Assembly: GCA_963582345.1 (NCBI GenBank)
Contig: CAUZSN010000013.1
Coordinates: 1-36,630, forward strand
DNA length: 36,630 nt
Reading direction: 5' to 3'
Source of the DNA: CAUZSN01 sp963582345
Lineage (GTDB): Bacteria; Planctomycetota; Planctomycetia; Planctomycetales; Planctomycetaceae
A program made the translations under genes and the position numbers. Within the stretch, counting starts at the first letter, position 1; every line of letters begins with the position of its first letter. The notes under the pieces were generated by a model. That model ran no database searches. It worked only from the letters and a program-made list of their open reading frames with translations, and was not told the origin of the DNA. Shown in pieces: positions 16,198 through 25,614 of the stretch.

Positions 16198-17842
16198 AGT
16201 CGTCGTATAAAGCTGCCAAATGAGTTTCGTACTTTGTGATAATGTGACGTCGGCGAACTTTTAGGGTGGATGTCAGTTCGTCGTTTTCGACGTGAAATGG
16301 GCGGGCCAACAGTAGGAATTTTCGTACGCGTTCAGGTTGACTGACGGTTTGCATCAAGGCGTTGATTCGTTCCTCGTAGAAATCGACGATTGATTGAGTT
16401 CGGATGAATCCGTCAATATTTCCCAGAGAACAGTTTAGCTCGCTTACCTTCGCTTTCAGAGTGTCGAAGTTTGGAACGATCAACGCACTGATGAATTGAC
16501 GGCCGTCTCCGTAGGCGACCGCCTGATCGATGTAGATATCACTGGTCAGCAAATTTTCCGTCTTGGCCGGGGCAACATTTTTTCCGCTCGACGTGACGAT
16601 CAGATCTTTCTTGCGGTCTGTGACGGTCAGAAAGCCGTCGGGGTCTAACTCACCGACATCGCCAGTATGCAGCCAGCCGTCGACGATCACTTCGGCTGTG
16701 GCTTCGGGGTGCTTCCAGTATTCTTTCATGACGTGTGGACCGCGAGTCAGGATTTCTCCGTCGTTGGCAATCTTAACGTTAACTCCAGGGATTGCCTGGC
16801 CGACCGATCCGATGCGATGGTTCTCGATATTATTGAAACTGATGACGGGCGACGTCTCCGTCAGTCCATATCCTTCCAGCAGTGGGATTCCGGTTTTGAA
16901 AAAAGCTTCGCAGACGTGTCGCGGCAACGGAGCGCCGCCGGATGTCAATTGTTTCAACCGAGGGCCAAATATGCGGCGAAGTTGCACTTGGCATTCGTCG
17001 TGCGGGAGCCTCTCGACGCTTGCCCAGACCTTTTCATAGAACCTCGGCACCGCGGTCAGCCACGTTGGCTGGATTTCTGCTAAATTGTCGATCAATGTTT
17101 CGGTCGACTCGGCCAGCACCACAACGATGCCAGCCCACGTCGTCAAGTAATGATCGACTGTACGTGCGTAAATGTGGCTGTAGGGTAACCAACTGAGCAG
17201 GATGTCGTCGGGTTCGACAAAAGAAATCTTGCCGGTCTCTTGAGCATTCGTTATGAGGTTTTGATGCGTCAGTACGACGCCTTTGACATTTCCAGTGGTG
17301 CCGCTTGTGTAGATGATTGTCGCCGAATCGTCACCGGTCAGAGCAGCCTCACGCTTTCGAATTTCTTCAACGGCCATGCGACCGGCCTGGCGTCCACGGT
17401 GCATTAATCCCTGCCAGCTCAACGTGCGGATGGACGTGTCAGGAGACTCGATTGGGTCGAAGGAAATCAGAAACTCCAGGTTCGGCAATGAGTCCAGCAC
17501 TTCGAAGACTTTGTCCACTTGAGCCTGGCTACTGACAACGATACCTCGGGCTTCGCTGTGTCCGACTTGGTATTCGACTTGACTCGCAGCGAGCGGGGCA
17601 TGGAGCGGTACGTTGATCGCGCCCGCACTCAAGATCGCGTGGTCGGTGATCAGCCATTCGGAGCGGTTTTCAGAAAGAAGAGCGATTCGGTCTACAGTTT
17701 GAACGCCGAGTTCAATTAAACCCATCGCCGCCCAGTCGGCTTGTCGCCGATAGTCGGCCCACGAGAGATCGCGGTACACGCCGTGTCGCTTGAATCGCAG
17801 CGCCGTTCGAGGACCGAGACGTTCGCAAACAGCGCGGTGCAT
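16148..17842 (-). CDS. fadD: Long-chain acyl-CoA synthetase (AMP-forming)
   Basis: This enzyme activates fatty acids to acyl-CoA through an acyl-adenylate. The 564-residue chain shows the ANL-family motifs: the phosphate-binding loop YTSGTTGNVKG (178-188), WLPYSHIYAR, the LLEGYGLTETSP motif, DGWLHTGDVGELDPDGFLTV with the conserved Asp, TDRKKDLIVTSSGKNVAPA, and a late ELTSTLKVRRR that supplies the catalytic Lys region. It resembles the FadD15/long-chain group. The ATG at 17842 comes 39 bases after the thiolase stop with no closer start, since the thiolase TGA is in this frame. The last 16 residues (FRSPSTDVVPIDSEPN) are encoded opposite the tail of the decarboxylase pseudogene, so the C-terminus may have been extended over it. 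It is last of four genes in the beta-oxidation cluster. Confidence 0.9.
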   Translation of the reverse strand: MHRAVCERLGPRTALRFKRHGVYRDLSWADYRRQADWAAMGLIELGVQTVDRIALLSENRSEWLITDHAILSAGAINVPLHAPLAASQVEYQVGHSEARGIVVSSQAQVDKVFEVLDSLPNLEFLISFDPIESPDTSIRTLSWQGLMHRGRQAGRMAVEEIRKREAALTGDDSATIIYTSGTTGNVKGVVLTHQNLITNAQETGKISFVEPDDILLSWLPYSHIYARTVDHYLTTWAGIVVVLAESTETLIDNLAEIQPTWLTAVPRFYEKVWASVERLPHDECQVQLRRIFGPRLKQLTSGGAPLPRHVCEAFFKTGIPLLEGYGLTETSPVISFNNIENHRIGSVGQAIPGVNVKIANDGEILTRGPHVMKEYWKHPEATAEVIVDGWLHTGDVGELDPDGFLTVTDRKKDLIVTSSGKNVAPAKTENLLTSDIYIDQAVAYGDGRQFISALIVPNFDTLKAKVSELNCSLGNIDGFIRTQSIVDFYEERINALMQTVSQPERVRKFLLLARPFHVENDELTSTLKVRRRHIITKYETHLAALYDDFRSPSTDVVPIDSEPN

Positions 17843-17881
17843 AGATGGCAGGCTGATGGGAGTCGTGGTCGCTCCTTGAAT

Positions 17882-19045
17882 TCAATTCTCACAGGCTTCG
17901 AATACTGTGGCGATTCCTTGTCCTTGTCCGACGCACATCGTCGCCACACCGAATTTCGCTCCTGAGTCGCGCATCCGATGTAATAGCGTCGTGGCAATCC
18001 GCGCGCCGCTGGCGCCCAGTGGATGTCCAATTGCTATGGCGCCTCCACGAGTGTTGACGTTTTCCTCATTAATGCCCAATAACTTTAGGACCGATAAAGC
18101 CTGGACGGCGAACGCTTCGTTCAATTCGATACAGTCGATGTCGGCCAAAGACAGGCCAGCTCGTCCCAGGCCTTTGTGCATGGCTGGCACGGGACCGATT
18201 CCCATTTCACACGGTTCCACTCCGGCCACGGCCATCGAACGAAATTTGGCCATTGGCTTTAGTCCCAACTCTGTTGCTTTGTCTTCGGACATGACCAGCA
18301 TCGCTGCCGCGCCGACGTTGGTGGGCGAGCTGTTGCCGGCCGTCACTGTGCCTCCGGTTGGGTTGAAGGCCGGCGGCAACGCTGAAAGTCCGTCGATCGA
18401 ACAGTCGGCGCGAATGCACTGATCGGTCGTAATCTTAATCTTACGACCCGAATCATCACGGCCCCAGGTGGGGATGATCTCGCTGCTGAAGTCACCGGCT
18501 TCAGTCGCTTTGGCCGCCAATTGGTGGCTGCGCAGGGCGAATTCATCCTGACGCTTGCGGTCGATACCGTACTTCATGCTCAGATATTCAGCGGTCAGAC
18601 CCATGTTCATTACTGCTTCGCTGTTTCGGCGGAACAATCTTGGTGAAGGATTGTAGTCTTTGCTCATAGGGACATGATCCATGTGTTCGACACCGCCGGC
18701 GATCTGCACATCCTCGCAGTTGGCTGCGATGTTCAGTGCCGTGTCGTTGATTGCTTGCAGGCTCGATCCACAGTTTCGGTTGATTGTGACGCCGCCGGTC
18801 TCGATGGGCAGATCAGCCATTAGCACAGCGATTCTCGCGATGTCAAAACCTTGCTCGCCCTGTTGTTGTACACAACCCCAACGGACGTCGTCGATTAAAT
18901 GCGGGTCGATTCCTGTCCGCTCGACCAATGCTTTCATTAGATCAGCGGACAACTCGTCAGCCCGCACGTCACGGAACCAACCATTGTCGGCCGACGCCTT
19001 GGCAATTGGAGTGCGAATGGCGTCAATCACAACAGCTTGTCTCAT
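17882..19045 (-). CDS. fadA: Acetyl-CoA acyltransferase (3-ketoacyl-CoA thiolase)
   Basis: The enzyme performs the last step of beta-oxidation, cleaving 3-ketoacyl-CoA with CoA to acetyl-CoA and a shortened acyl-CoA. The 387-residue length is typical. The nucleophile is Cys92 in NRNCGSSLQAIN, with His341 in GGAIAIGHPLGASGAR and Cys371 in CVGQGQG completing the active site. The N-terminus MRQAVVIDAIRTPIAKA is the family start. It follows the hydratase/dehydrogenase gene by 76 bases, the pairing seen for FadB-FadA, whose products form a complex in other bacteria. The acyl-CoA synthetase follows after 39 bases, so co-transcription is likely. Confidence 0.93.
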   Translation of the reverse strand: MRQAVVIDAIRTPIAKASADNGWFRDVRADELSADLMKALVERTGIDPHLIDDVRWGCVQQQGEQGFDIARIAVLMADLPIETGGVTINRNCGSSLQAINDTALNIAANCEDVQIAGGVEHMDHVPMSKDYNPSPRLFRRNSEAVMNMGLTAEYLSMKYGIDRKRQDEFALRSHQLAAKATEAGDFSSEIIPTWGRDDSGRKIKITTDQCIRADCSIDGLSALPPAFNPTGGTVTAGNSSPTNVGAAAMLVMSEDKATELGLKPMAKFRSMAVAGVEPCEMGIGPVPAMHKGLGRAGLSLADIDCIELNEAFAVQALSVLKLLGINEENVNTRGGAIAIGHPLGASGARIATTLLHRMRDSGAKFGVATMCVGQGQGIATVFEACEN

Positions 19046-19121
19046 GGTTAATCTCCGGGACTTTGAGATTTGTCATCTATCATTATTCATGCGTAATTTT
19101 TTCATATGAGATATAATTTGG

Positions 19122-21302
19122 TCACTGGGGGTAGAAGCGCTTGCCGGAATGCGCCAGTTGCTTCAGGGAATCCGTTGGTTCGAATCGTTTGCCAAGTGAT
19201 GAGTACGGCGCCAACTTGCCGATGATAGTCCCGGCCCCTTCAGTGTCGCACCAACGCAGGATTCCACCGCGGAATGTCGGGAAGCCGATGCCCAGCAGCA
19301 GTCCCATATCGACATGTGCCGGTTCGCGGACAATTCTCTCGTCGAGGCAACGAGTCGCTTCCAGCAGCATCGGCAGGAATAGACGCTCGGTGATTTCCTC
19401 GTCAGTGAACTGGCGATCGTCGCTGCGTTTTTTTTGCAGAAACGGCTCGAAATCTGGATCGGCGACCGGCTTCTTTCTTTTTCCGACAAACTTGCGGAAT
19501 CCAGCGCCTGACTTTTTCCCTAATCGACCCGCTTCGACCAATTGTTCCAATAGTGGTACCTCGACAGCCCGATCGCTGTAGGCCGCAGCCACAACTTTTC
19601 CAGCATAGCAGGCGGTATCCAACCCGATCAGATCGTGTAAGGCAATTGGTCCCATCGGCATTCCGAAGCGAACGGCCGCGTTGTCGATGGTATCCATCGA
19701 AGCACCTTCCAGCAGCAACAACAGCGATTCGCTCATATACGGCAACAGAACGCGATTTACGAGGAACCCGGCGCAATCCTGCATCACAATCGGCGTTTTT
19801 CCGATCCGTTTGGCGAGCGAGACGATTGTGGCGACAGTTTCGTCACTGGTCGTTGCACTACGAATTACTTCCACCAATTGCATGCGATCGACCGGATGGA
19901 AAAAATGCATTCCGATAAATCTCTCGGGATTTGGAGCCGATGCGGACATACGCGTAATAGAGATCGTTGACGTATTACTGGCCAGGATGACATCATGCCT
20001 TACACTTTCAGCTAGTTGCCGATACGCTTCCGTCTTTAGCGATTCGTTTTCTGTAATTGCTTCGACGACGACATCACAATCGGAGAAACTGGCTTGCGAA
20101 ATGGATGTGTTTAGCAAGCTGAGCATGTTTTGCATGTCTTTGGGCGTCGCTCGGCCAATCTTGATTCGGCTATCAACGACGTGTCGTGCACGCTCCAAGC
20201 CATCGGCAATGCGGTCGTTGTCGACATCGACCATCAGGCACGGGATCCCGCGGCGCACGCAAGCTGTCGCAATACCCGATCCCATCTGGCCTGATCCCAG
20301 CACGCCGACGTGATTTACCTGTTCCGGCTGAATGCTGAGATTATCGACGCCCGAATCACGCGAAAGTTGGTTGTTCATAAAGAAGACACCGATCAAATTA
20401 CAGGAAATCGGCGAACCGACGACTTCGTGGGCGATCTCATGTTCGATCTGCAACGCCTCGTCCAGCGGCCGATTGATTCCATCCTTCATCGATCGGAGGG
20501 CTGCCAACGGAGCGGGATATTGGCCTTTAGTCTTGCCATGAATTTGTCTTTTTGCGACGGAGAAAGTAAAGGTCAATTGGTCGTCAGTCAATCCTAGCGG
20601 CTGCTGGCGACGGCGACGGTCTTGCGTCCATTCGTCGGCTTTGCGAACATGTTCGATCAGTCGGCAGCCTTCCTCGACCAACCGCTCGACTGGGACGACA
20701 TCGAAGACCAAACCCCATGAACCCGCCTTTTGGGAAGAAATTGGCTCGCCACCACAGATCATTTCGATTGCGTAATGAATCCCGATCAATCTTGGCAATC
20801 GCTGCGTTCCGCCCCATGCGGGAATTATTCCGATCTTCACTTCTGGCAGCGCGATTTTCGTCGCTGGGTTGTCAGATGCAATTCGGTAATCCATAGCGAG
20901 GATCAATTCGGTGCCGCCACCCATCGAGTTGCCGTCGACCAAGGCCACCGTAGGAAACGGCAACTGGCTGATGCGGGTGAACAACTCACGACCTGCGGCC
21001 AATGTTTGGGCAATCTGTTCGGACGTAGCATCGATCAGTGCACCCAGTTCGTTCAGATCAGCTCCAGCAATGAATTGTCCCGGTTTACCGCTGCGAAATA
21101 ACAGCCCACACAGGTCAGTGCGCTCTTCCAATTGACCAACGTATTCACCTAGTTCCTCCAGAACTGGCTCTGAAAGAGTGTTGACCTTCTTGTCGGGCAA
21201 GTCAAAGGTCAACAAGCCGATCTGACCATCGAGTTCCTCGAAATGAAAGACGCTGCTCACTACGACTCCATTCAGATTGGTAGCGGTGTGAGAAGAAGAC
21301 AA
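19122..21302 (-). CDS. fadB: Bifunctional enoyl-CoA hydratase / 3-hydroxyacyl-CoA dehydrogenase
   Basis: The 726-residue chain has two enzymes. Residues about 20-290 form a crotonase-fold hydratase with oxyanion-hole FIAGADLNEL and GNSMGGGTEL, and the two catalytic glutamates Glu132 and Glu154 (PEVKIGIIPAWGG). Residues about 330-720 form the NAD-dependent dehydrogenase: Rossmann motif GVLGSGQMGSG (333-343), SNTSTISI, catalytic His469 in GMHFFHPVDRMQLVEV, and PMGPIALHDLIGLD. The order matches the FadB/FadJ alpha subunit. It could be called fadJ instead; sequence alone does not separate them. It sits between acyl-CoA dehydrogenase (123 bases upstream) and thiolase (76 bases downstream), covering steps two and three of beta-oxidation. 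Confidence 0.93.
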   Translation of the reverse strand: MSSSHTATNLNGVVVSSVFHFEELDGQIGLLTFDLPDKKVNTLSEPVLEELGEYVGQLEERTDLCGLLFRSGKPGQFIAGADLNELGALIDATSEQIAQTLAAGRELFTRISQLPFPTVALVDGNSMGGGTELILAMDYRIASDNPATKIALPEVKIGIIPAWGGTQRLPRLIGIHYAIEMICGGEPISSQKAGSWGLVFDVVPVERLVEEGCRLIEHVRKADEWTQDRRRRQQPLGLTDDQLTFTFSVAKRQIHGKTKGQYPAPLAALRSMKDGINRPLDEALQIEHEIAHEVVGSPISCNLIGVFFMNNQLSRDSGVDNLSIQPEQVNHVGVLGSGQMGSGIATACVRRGIPCLMVDVDNDRIADGLERARHVVDSRIKIGRATPKDMQNMLSLLNTSISQASFSDCDVVVEAITENESLKTEAYRQLAESVRHDVILASNTSTISITRMSASAPNPERFIGMHFFHPVDRMQLVEVIRSATTSDETVATIVSLAKRIGKTPIVMQDCAGFLVNRVLLPYMSESLLLLLEGASMDTIDNAAVRFGMPMGPIALHDLIGLDTACYAGKVVAAAYSDRAVEVPLLEQLVEAGRLGKKSGAGFRKFVGKRKKPVADPDFEPFLQKKRSDDRQFTDEEITERLFLPMLLEATRCLDERIVREPAHVDMGLLLGIGFPTFRGGILRWCDTEGAGTIIGKLAPYSSLGKRFEPTDSLKQLAHSGKRFYPQ

Positions 21303-21425
21303 AGACGAGCGAGGTAGTTATGCTCGTCGCGGTTGCCGTGCTTGTCAAGACTCAAGCGATCGATACGATGGTGGCGGACGAAGACTGCGTCCACCGCATG
21401 ACGTGCCTGTGACCTTTGTAGTTCC

Positions 21426-23333
21426 TCAATCTTCGTATGACATCAAGATGTCGGCTACGTCACATCCAGCAATCGCGTTGAAGCCGCCACCGGCGACGTC
21501 TGCGCCCAGTTCGGTGACCGTTCGATAGTAGTCGTATGTTGGTTGCTTGCCGGTTAGTCCGCGCTTCAAATCCTGGCACAGAATATCGGCAGCAGTCTGC
21601 ACCAACTGGTCCTGCTGGCGTGCAGCCCATAGGCTGGTTGTTAGCATGACGACCAGGTTCTGGACGCGTTGCGACAGCGCTGACATGGCACATTGTCTAT
21701 CGGCCAGCTTCAGCTTGAATTTTCCCATTAGCGCGTCCACTTCCAAACGACTTTTCTGCAGCGTGTCTGCAGCGAATTGAGCGTGTGCGGCCAGGTTTGG
21801 CGGAAGCGATGGAAATGTCGCCCGTTTCCAACCGCAGATGGACTGTTGCGCACGCCACTTCAAGTACGGGCTGACTTCTTTGCGTAATGTCCACGCATGA
21901 ATCGGGTTCAGCGGATTAGGAGTTCGGATGCCGGCGGCGTGCATCGCTTTACCGATTGGTTCGAAGAACCGGGTGCCGTGTTCTTTGATCAGCGATTTGA
22001 AGAATCCCATTCCTAGCATCTCGCCTTCGCCTTCATAGATGCAAGGAGCCAGAAATTCGTGCACGTTGTCACCGAAAAAGTGTCCATGTAGAAATGCGCG
22101 GCCGCCGTGCGTTTTCATGAACAGTTCGATCGCGGCGTCTTTTTGAGATTCGCTGCCGAATATTTTGGCGATGATACATTCCATTTCGCCTCGGTAGCCT
22201 TCATCCAATTGCCACGAGCACCAATCGACCAGCGCGTCGCAGCCGACGATTAATGCCGCCAACCGGCCGATCCGCCGGCGCACCAGTTCGCGCGTTTCAA
22301 TGGCCGCTCCGTACGTCTTACGAAAATTAGCCCACGGTAGGATGCTGGCTAGCATTGACCGCATTGTTCCTGCCGCTGTGGCGCATAGTGCGACGCGGCC
22401 GCGATTTAAGCCGTGGTAGGCGATCGTAAGACCGTCGCCATGAACAGGCTGAAGAAGATTCTGTTGGGGCACTCGGAAACTATTGAACTTGAGCCCGTTG
22501 TTATAGGCGTGCTTCAAGGCGTACAGGCCGTAGCGGACAGTCTGGAATTGATCATTTTCCTGATCGGGCAAATCGGCGATCAGAACAGCGGGCCGGTCGT
22601 CGATCAGGCAGACCAGGCCGACGGTTCGTCCGGCAATAGCGTTGGTAATGAATAACTTTTCTCCATTGACGACGTAGTCGTCGCCGTCCAACGTCGCGGT
22701 GGTACGCATGGCGGTCAGATCGGAGCCTGCGCTCGGTTCAGTCAGTGCGAAGGCGGATAGACGTTCGCCACTCGCCAACAACGGCAGGTACTTTTCCTTT
22801 TGCTGTTCGTTTCCGAAGGATCGCAGTGGATCGACCGCTCCGATGCAGCCGTGGACCGAAGCCAGTCCGGCCACAGTTGGATTTACGGTCGCCATGCGTG
22901 TCAGAAATCGAGCGAATGCGATGAAAGGTACGCCAGTTCCACCGTATTGTTTGTCGATCAACAGTCCCCAATAACCTGAGGCAGATAAATCGTCCAAGGC
23001 TGCCTCACAGATGTGTCCATTGGAATCGAGCAATTTTCCGCTGTCGCGCCACTTCCGGACGACATCGATCGACTGCTGCATGACTTGTTCGATTTGTGGC
23101 GAACTGGAAACATCAGGCGGGATGAATAGATCGATGGGGAACTGTCGGTCCCATACAGCGCGGTGAATGGGGCTGCCTGATGTTTGGTATTTCGGTGCGA
23201 ATAATGCCTCAACTTGCTCGTCCGCTCGGTCGAGCGCACCCGTCTTCTTCGCCTCCTCTTCGCTCTTGCCGCCCAACTTCAGTGCAGTTTCCACGAAGGT
23301 CTCACCATTCGGGTGACCTGTTTGAGTCGTCAT
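21426..23333 (-). CDS. Acyl-CoA dehydrogenase, long form
   Basis: The flavoenzyme introduces the trans-2 double bond in acyl-CoA, the first oxidation of beta-oxidation. With the ATG at 23333 the chain has 635 residues. The acyl-CoA dehydrogenase core is visible as GYWGLLIDKQYGGTGVP, ALTEPSAGSDLTAMRTTA, the middle beta domain (VVNGEKLFITNA), LNRGRVALCATAAG, and IYEGEGEMLGMG with the likely catalytic base Glu434 (ATG at 23333 numbering). About 180 residues of extra helical C-terminal region follow, as in long FadE-like and very-long-chain dehydrogenases that bind membranes or partners. AAAAGGA ten bases before 23333 supports this start over the further ATG at 23375. It is the first gene of the beta-oxidation cluster. 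Confidence 0.9.
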   Translation of the reverse strand: MTTQTGHPNGETFVETALKLGGKSEEEAKKTGALDRADEQVEALFAPKYQTSGSPIHRAVWDRQFPIDLFIPPDVSSSPQIEQVMQQSIDVVRKWRDSGKLLDSNGHICEAALDDLSASGYWGLLIDKQYGGTGVPFIAFARFLTRMATVNPTVAGLASVHGCIGAVDPLRSFGNEQQKEKYLPLLASGERLSAFALTEPSAGSDLTAMRTTATLDGDDYVVNGEKLFITNAIAGRTVGLVCLIDDRPAVLIADLPDQENDQFQTVRYGLYALKHAYNNGLKFNSFRVPQQNLLQPVHGDGLTIAYHGLNRGRVALCATAAGTMRSMLASILPWANFRKTYGAAIETRELVRRRIGRLAALIVGCDALVDWCSWQLDEGYRGEMECIIAKIFGSESQKDAAIELFMKTHGGRAFLHGHFFGDNVHEFLAPCIYEGEGEMLGMGFFKSLIKEHGTRFFEPIGKAMHAAGIRTPNPLNPIHAWTLRKEVSPYLKWRAQQSICGWKRATFPSLPPNLAAHAQFAADTLQKSRLEVDALMGKFKLKLADRQCAMSALSQRVQNLVVMLTTSLWAARQQDQLVQTAADILCQDLKRGLTGKQPTYDYYRTVTELGADVAGGGFNAIAGCDVADILMSYED

Positions 23334-24515
23334 GGCAAGGCATCCTTTTCGTTTCGCTCCACTAAAATCTTCCAATCATTTCAACACTACCATGACTAAC
23401 TAGTTTTGGCAAAGCGGCTCTGTGAACGTAATTGACAAATTTCAGTATCCTAAATTTACTCGAAAAATTTGTGATTTGGTGGTCAAAGGCGGCTTATGTA
23501 AAATCTGTCCCCACAGTGCGATGTTTGAACTGCATGCCTTACGTGGCTCACCGGTGCTGGAAGCCGAAGCAGATTGCTCCGAGCAGGAACAGGGCGAAAC
23601 TAATCATCGCGGGAAAAATTGGAAAACTGGCCTGCTTGGCTATGGTCGGTACCAAGAAGAACAGCAACCCGACTATGATCCAGACGATCGTCCAAATCAG
23701 TTTGAGACCAACCTCCAGCGAGCGTCGAGGCCGAATCGAATCGCTGATTTTCGAGAACGTTGGTTATTGACCGTGCCTTGGGGATGTCGATCGCCAACGA
23801 TAGTCCGCCAATTGCGCCCGGATTGCCTGTGAGTCTGGACACGGTGTCATTGGCCCAAGCCTGGAATGCCAACGGGCTTGTTGTGGTGTGAACCGTTTTC
23901 GAACTAGGTTGCTGGGAATTTTTCCAATTTTCAAGTGGGCTATTAAGAAATTTCAATTGCGTTGCGCATTGCACTCGCTACAACATTCGCTGATCATCGA
24001 AGGTGGTCGGCGTAATTGAATTTCCCTTGCCAGTGCTCAATTTAGCGAGGCGTTTGGGAACCTTGTAGGCCCATCCATCTTCGAAGCGATCGCGTTTGTT
24101 TTTTTCGACTTGAGGAGTATTGCCTCGGCACAAGAAATCGTTGTTGATGGCGATTTACTGCCGTTGCATCCACTCGTTACCGACGAAGGTATCGGATGTA
24201 CTACCGGTAATTTCGAGTTTCTGATTTGATACATCGAACAAGTCCTCGATTTGATATAGACGTGCGGTAGAATCTACAAACTGCAATTTGGTTGGCCATT
24301 TAATAACTTTACGAACTGGTCAACTTCGTGGAAGACGGGAATATTATTGCTATCTACTCTACGATGCTCAGTTGGTTTCGTAGACTGCACGAATTTCAAA
24401 GGATAAAAATTTTTAATACTGCGAGTCAATGTGCGGCTTCAGTTGGCGAGCCTGAATGCCGGAGTTACCATGGATTTGGATAGATTTGGTGAAACAAGCG
24501 AGATGAGACACGACA
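23334..24515. other. Intergenic stretch, mostly without genes
   Basis: About 1.2 kb separates the acyl-CoA dehydrogenase from xdhC. It holds the start-less membrane-protein remnant at 23548-23763 and otherwise nothing recognised. The promoter of the beta-oxidation cluster and that of xdhC must lie here, but no operator such as a FadR-like palindrome was found by eye. Confidence 0.45.
23548..23763 (-). pseudogene. Remnant of a small two-helix membrane protein lacking a start codon
   Basis: Read on the minus strand from the TAA at 23764-23766, this frame gives a convincing membrane protein of about 71 residues: a basic SDSIRPRRSLEVGLKL, a first helix IWTIVWIIVGLLFFLV, a short loop TIAKQASFPI, and a second helix FPAMISFALFLLGAICFGF, ending QHR and a TGA. 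The hydrophobic pattern and loop charges look selected, but the frame has no ATG, GTG or TTG before the first helix. Either the 5' end was lost by a frameshift upstream, or a rare start is used. No family was recognised. Confidence 0.4.
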
Positions 24516-25607
24516 GTGCGGCAGCTACTGCAAGAATTGGCCGATGGCATTCGCGATGAGAAGGCGACCGCCTATACCGTGTTGGTGGAAACACGCGGGT
24601 CGACGCCACAAAAGGCGGGTGCCGCAATGTTGGTTTTCGCGGATGGATCGCAAACGGGTACGCTGGGCGGTGGCTGCGTCGAGGCGGAAGTCAAAAGGCG
24701 GGCGCTACGGCTGTTGGACGAAGGCGAAGCCGAACTTCTGACCTTTCAACTCGATAGCGATTATGGCTGGGACGATGGGCTCATTTGTGGTGGGCGAATG
24801 AGACTTCTCGTCGATCCCGTCCGCGCTGGCGACGACCTGTCATACTTCCAGATCTATTGCGAACTGGTCGCGACGGGCAAAGGGTGCACTGAAGCGGTCA
24901 TCGTCGATTCGGAACATGCCAGTGGAGGCCGTGACGGCGACCGTTTTTTGTTTGACGAAGAAGGAGAACTGATGGCGTCGCGCAACCGTGGTGAATTGCC
25001 GACGCAACTGGCGGCGAACCTGCGTTCGTTGACAAAGCGACCGCGCCCGTATGTGGCTGGCGGCATTTCGTACCTGCCGCTACTTACGCGACGTCGTTTA
25101 ATCATCGTCGGAGGGGGCCACATTGGTCAGAAAGTGGCTGAGTTGGCCGCACAAGTTGATTTCGATGTGTGGGTCGTTGACGATCGCGAGGAATATTGTA
25201 ATCAAGATCGGTTTCCTACGGCGAAGCGGTTAATCGTGGCGCCCGTTGACACGGGATTGAGCGGATTGGACATCGAATCGGATACAATGTGCATTATCGT
25301 GACGCGAGGGCACAATCACGATGAAGAAGCTCTTTCTTACCTAGCAGAAACGCCTTCCAGTTACGTCGGCATGATTGGCAGCAAGCGGAAGATTAGAATG
25401 ATCTATGACGATCTACTGCGTGAGGGAATATCGCGTGAAGCCCTAAAGCGTGTGCACGCTCCGATCGGTTTTGACATCGGATCGCAAACGGTGCCTGAGA
25501 TCGCCATCAGTATTGTGGCCGAGTTGATTGCTCACCGAAATCTGGATCAAACGCCGCCGGATTGTCGATGTGGTAGTTTGCTGGATCAAATGAAGCAACA
25601 AGCATGA
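24516..25607 (+). CDS. xdhC: XdhC/CoxI-family molybdoenzyme maturation factor
   Basis: XdhC-type proteins bind the molybdenum cofactor, support its sulfuration and deliver it to xanthine dehydrogenase-like enzymes. The 363-residue chain has the N-terminal XdhC domain (TVLVETRGSTPQKAGAAMLV, then GTLGGGCVEAEV with the conserved cysteine, and GLICGGRMRLLVDP) and a C-terminal Rossmann-like XdhC domain with LIIVGGGHIGQKVAELA at about 200 and VVTRGHNHDEEAL, GMIGSKRK, HAPIGFDIGSQTVPEIAISI. It ends in a Cys pair (DCRCGSLL). The start is a GTG: an in-frame TGA lies 12 bases upstream, and no ATG is available. No xanthine dehydrogenase, CO dehydrogenase or other molybdoenzyme gene lies in the window. 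It converges with the PQQ/TPR gene with 7 bases between stops. Confidence 0.9.
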   Translation: MRQLLQELADGIRDEKATAYTVLVETRGSTPQKAGAAMLVFADGSQTGTLGGGCVEAEVKRRALRLLDEGEAELLTFQLDSDYGWDDGLICGGRMRLLVDPVRAGDDLSYFQIYCELVATGKGCTEAVIVDSEHASGGRDGDRFLFDEEGELMASRNRGELPTQLAANLRSLTKRPRPYVAGGISYLPLLTRRRLIIVGGGHIGQKVAELAAQVDFDVWVVDDREEYCNQDRFPTAKRLIVAPVDTGLSGLDIESDTMCIIVTRGHNHDEEALSYLAETPSSYVGMIGSKRKIRMIYDDLLREGISREALKRVHAPIGFDIGSQTVPEIAISIVAELIAHRNLDQTPPDCRCGSLLDQMKQQA

Positions 25608-25614
25608 AGAACCG

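Noticed and set aside
24079..24230. Open frame on the + strand (about 50 codons)
   Set aside because: No start codon and no recognisable family; too short to call.
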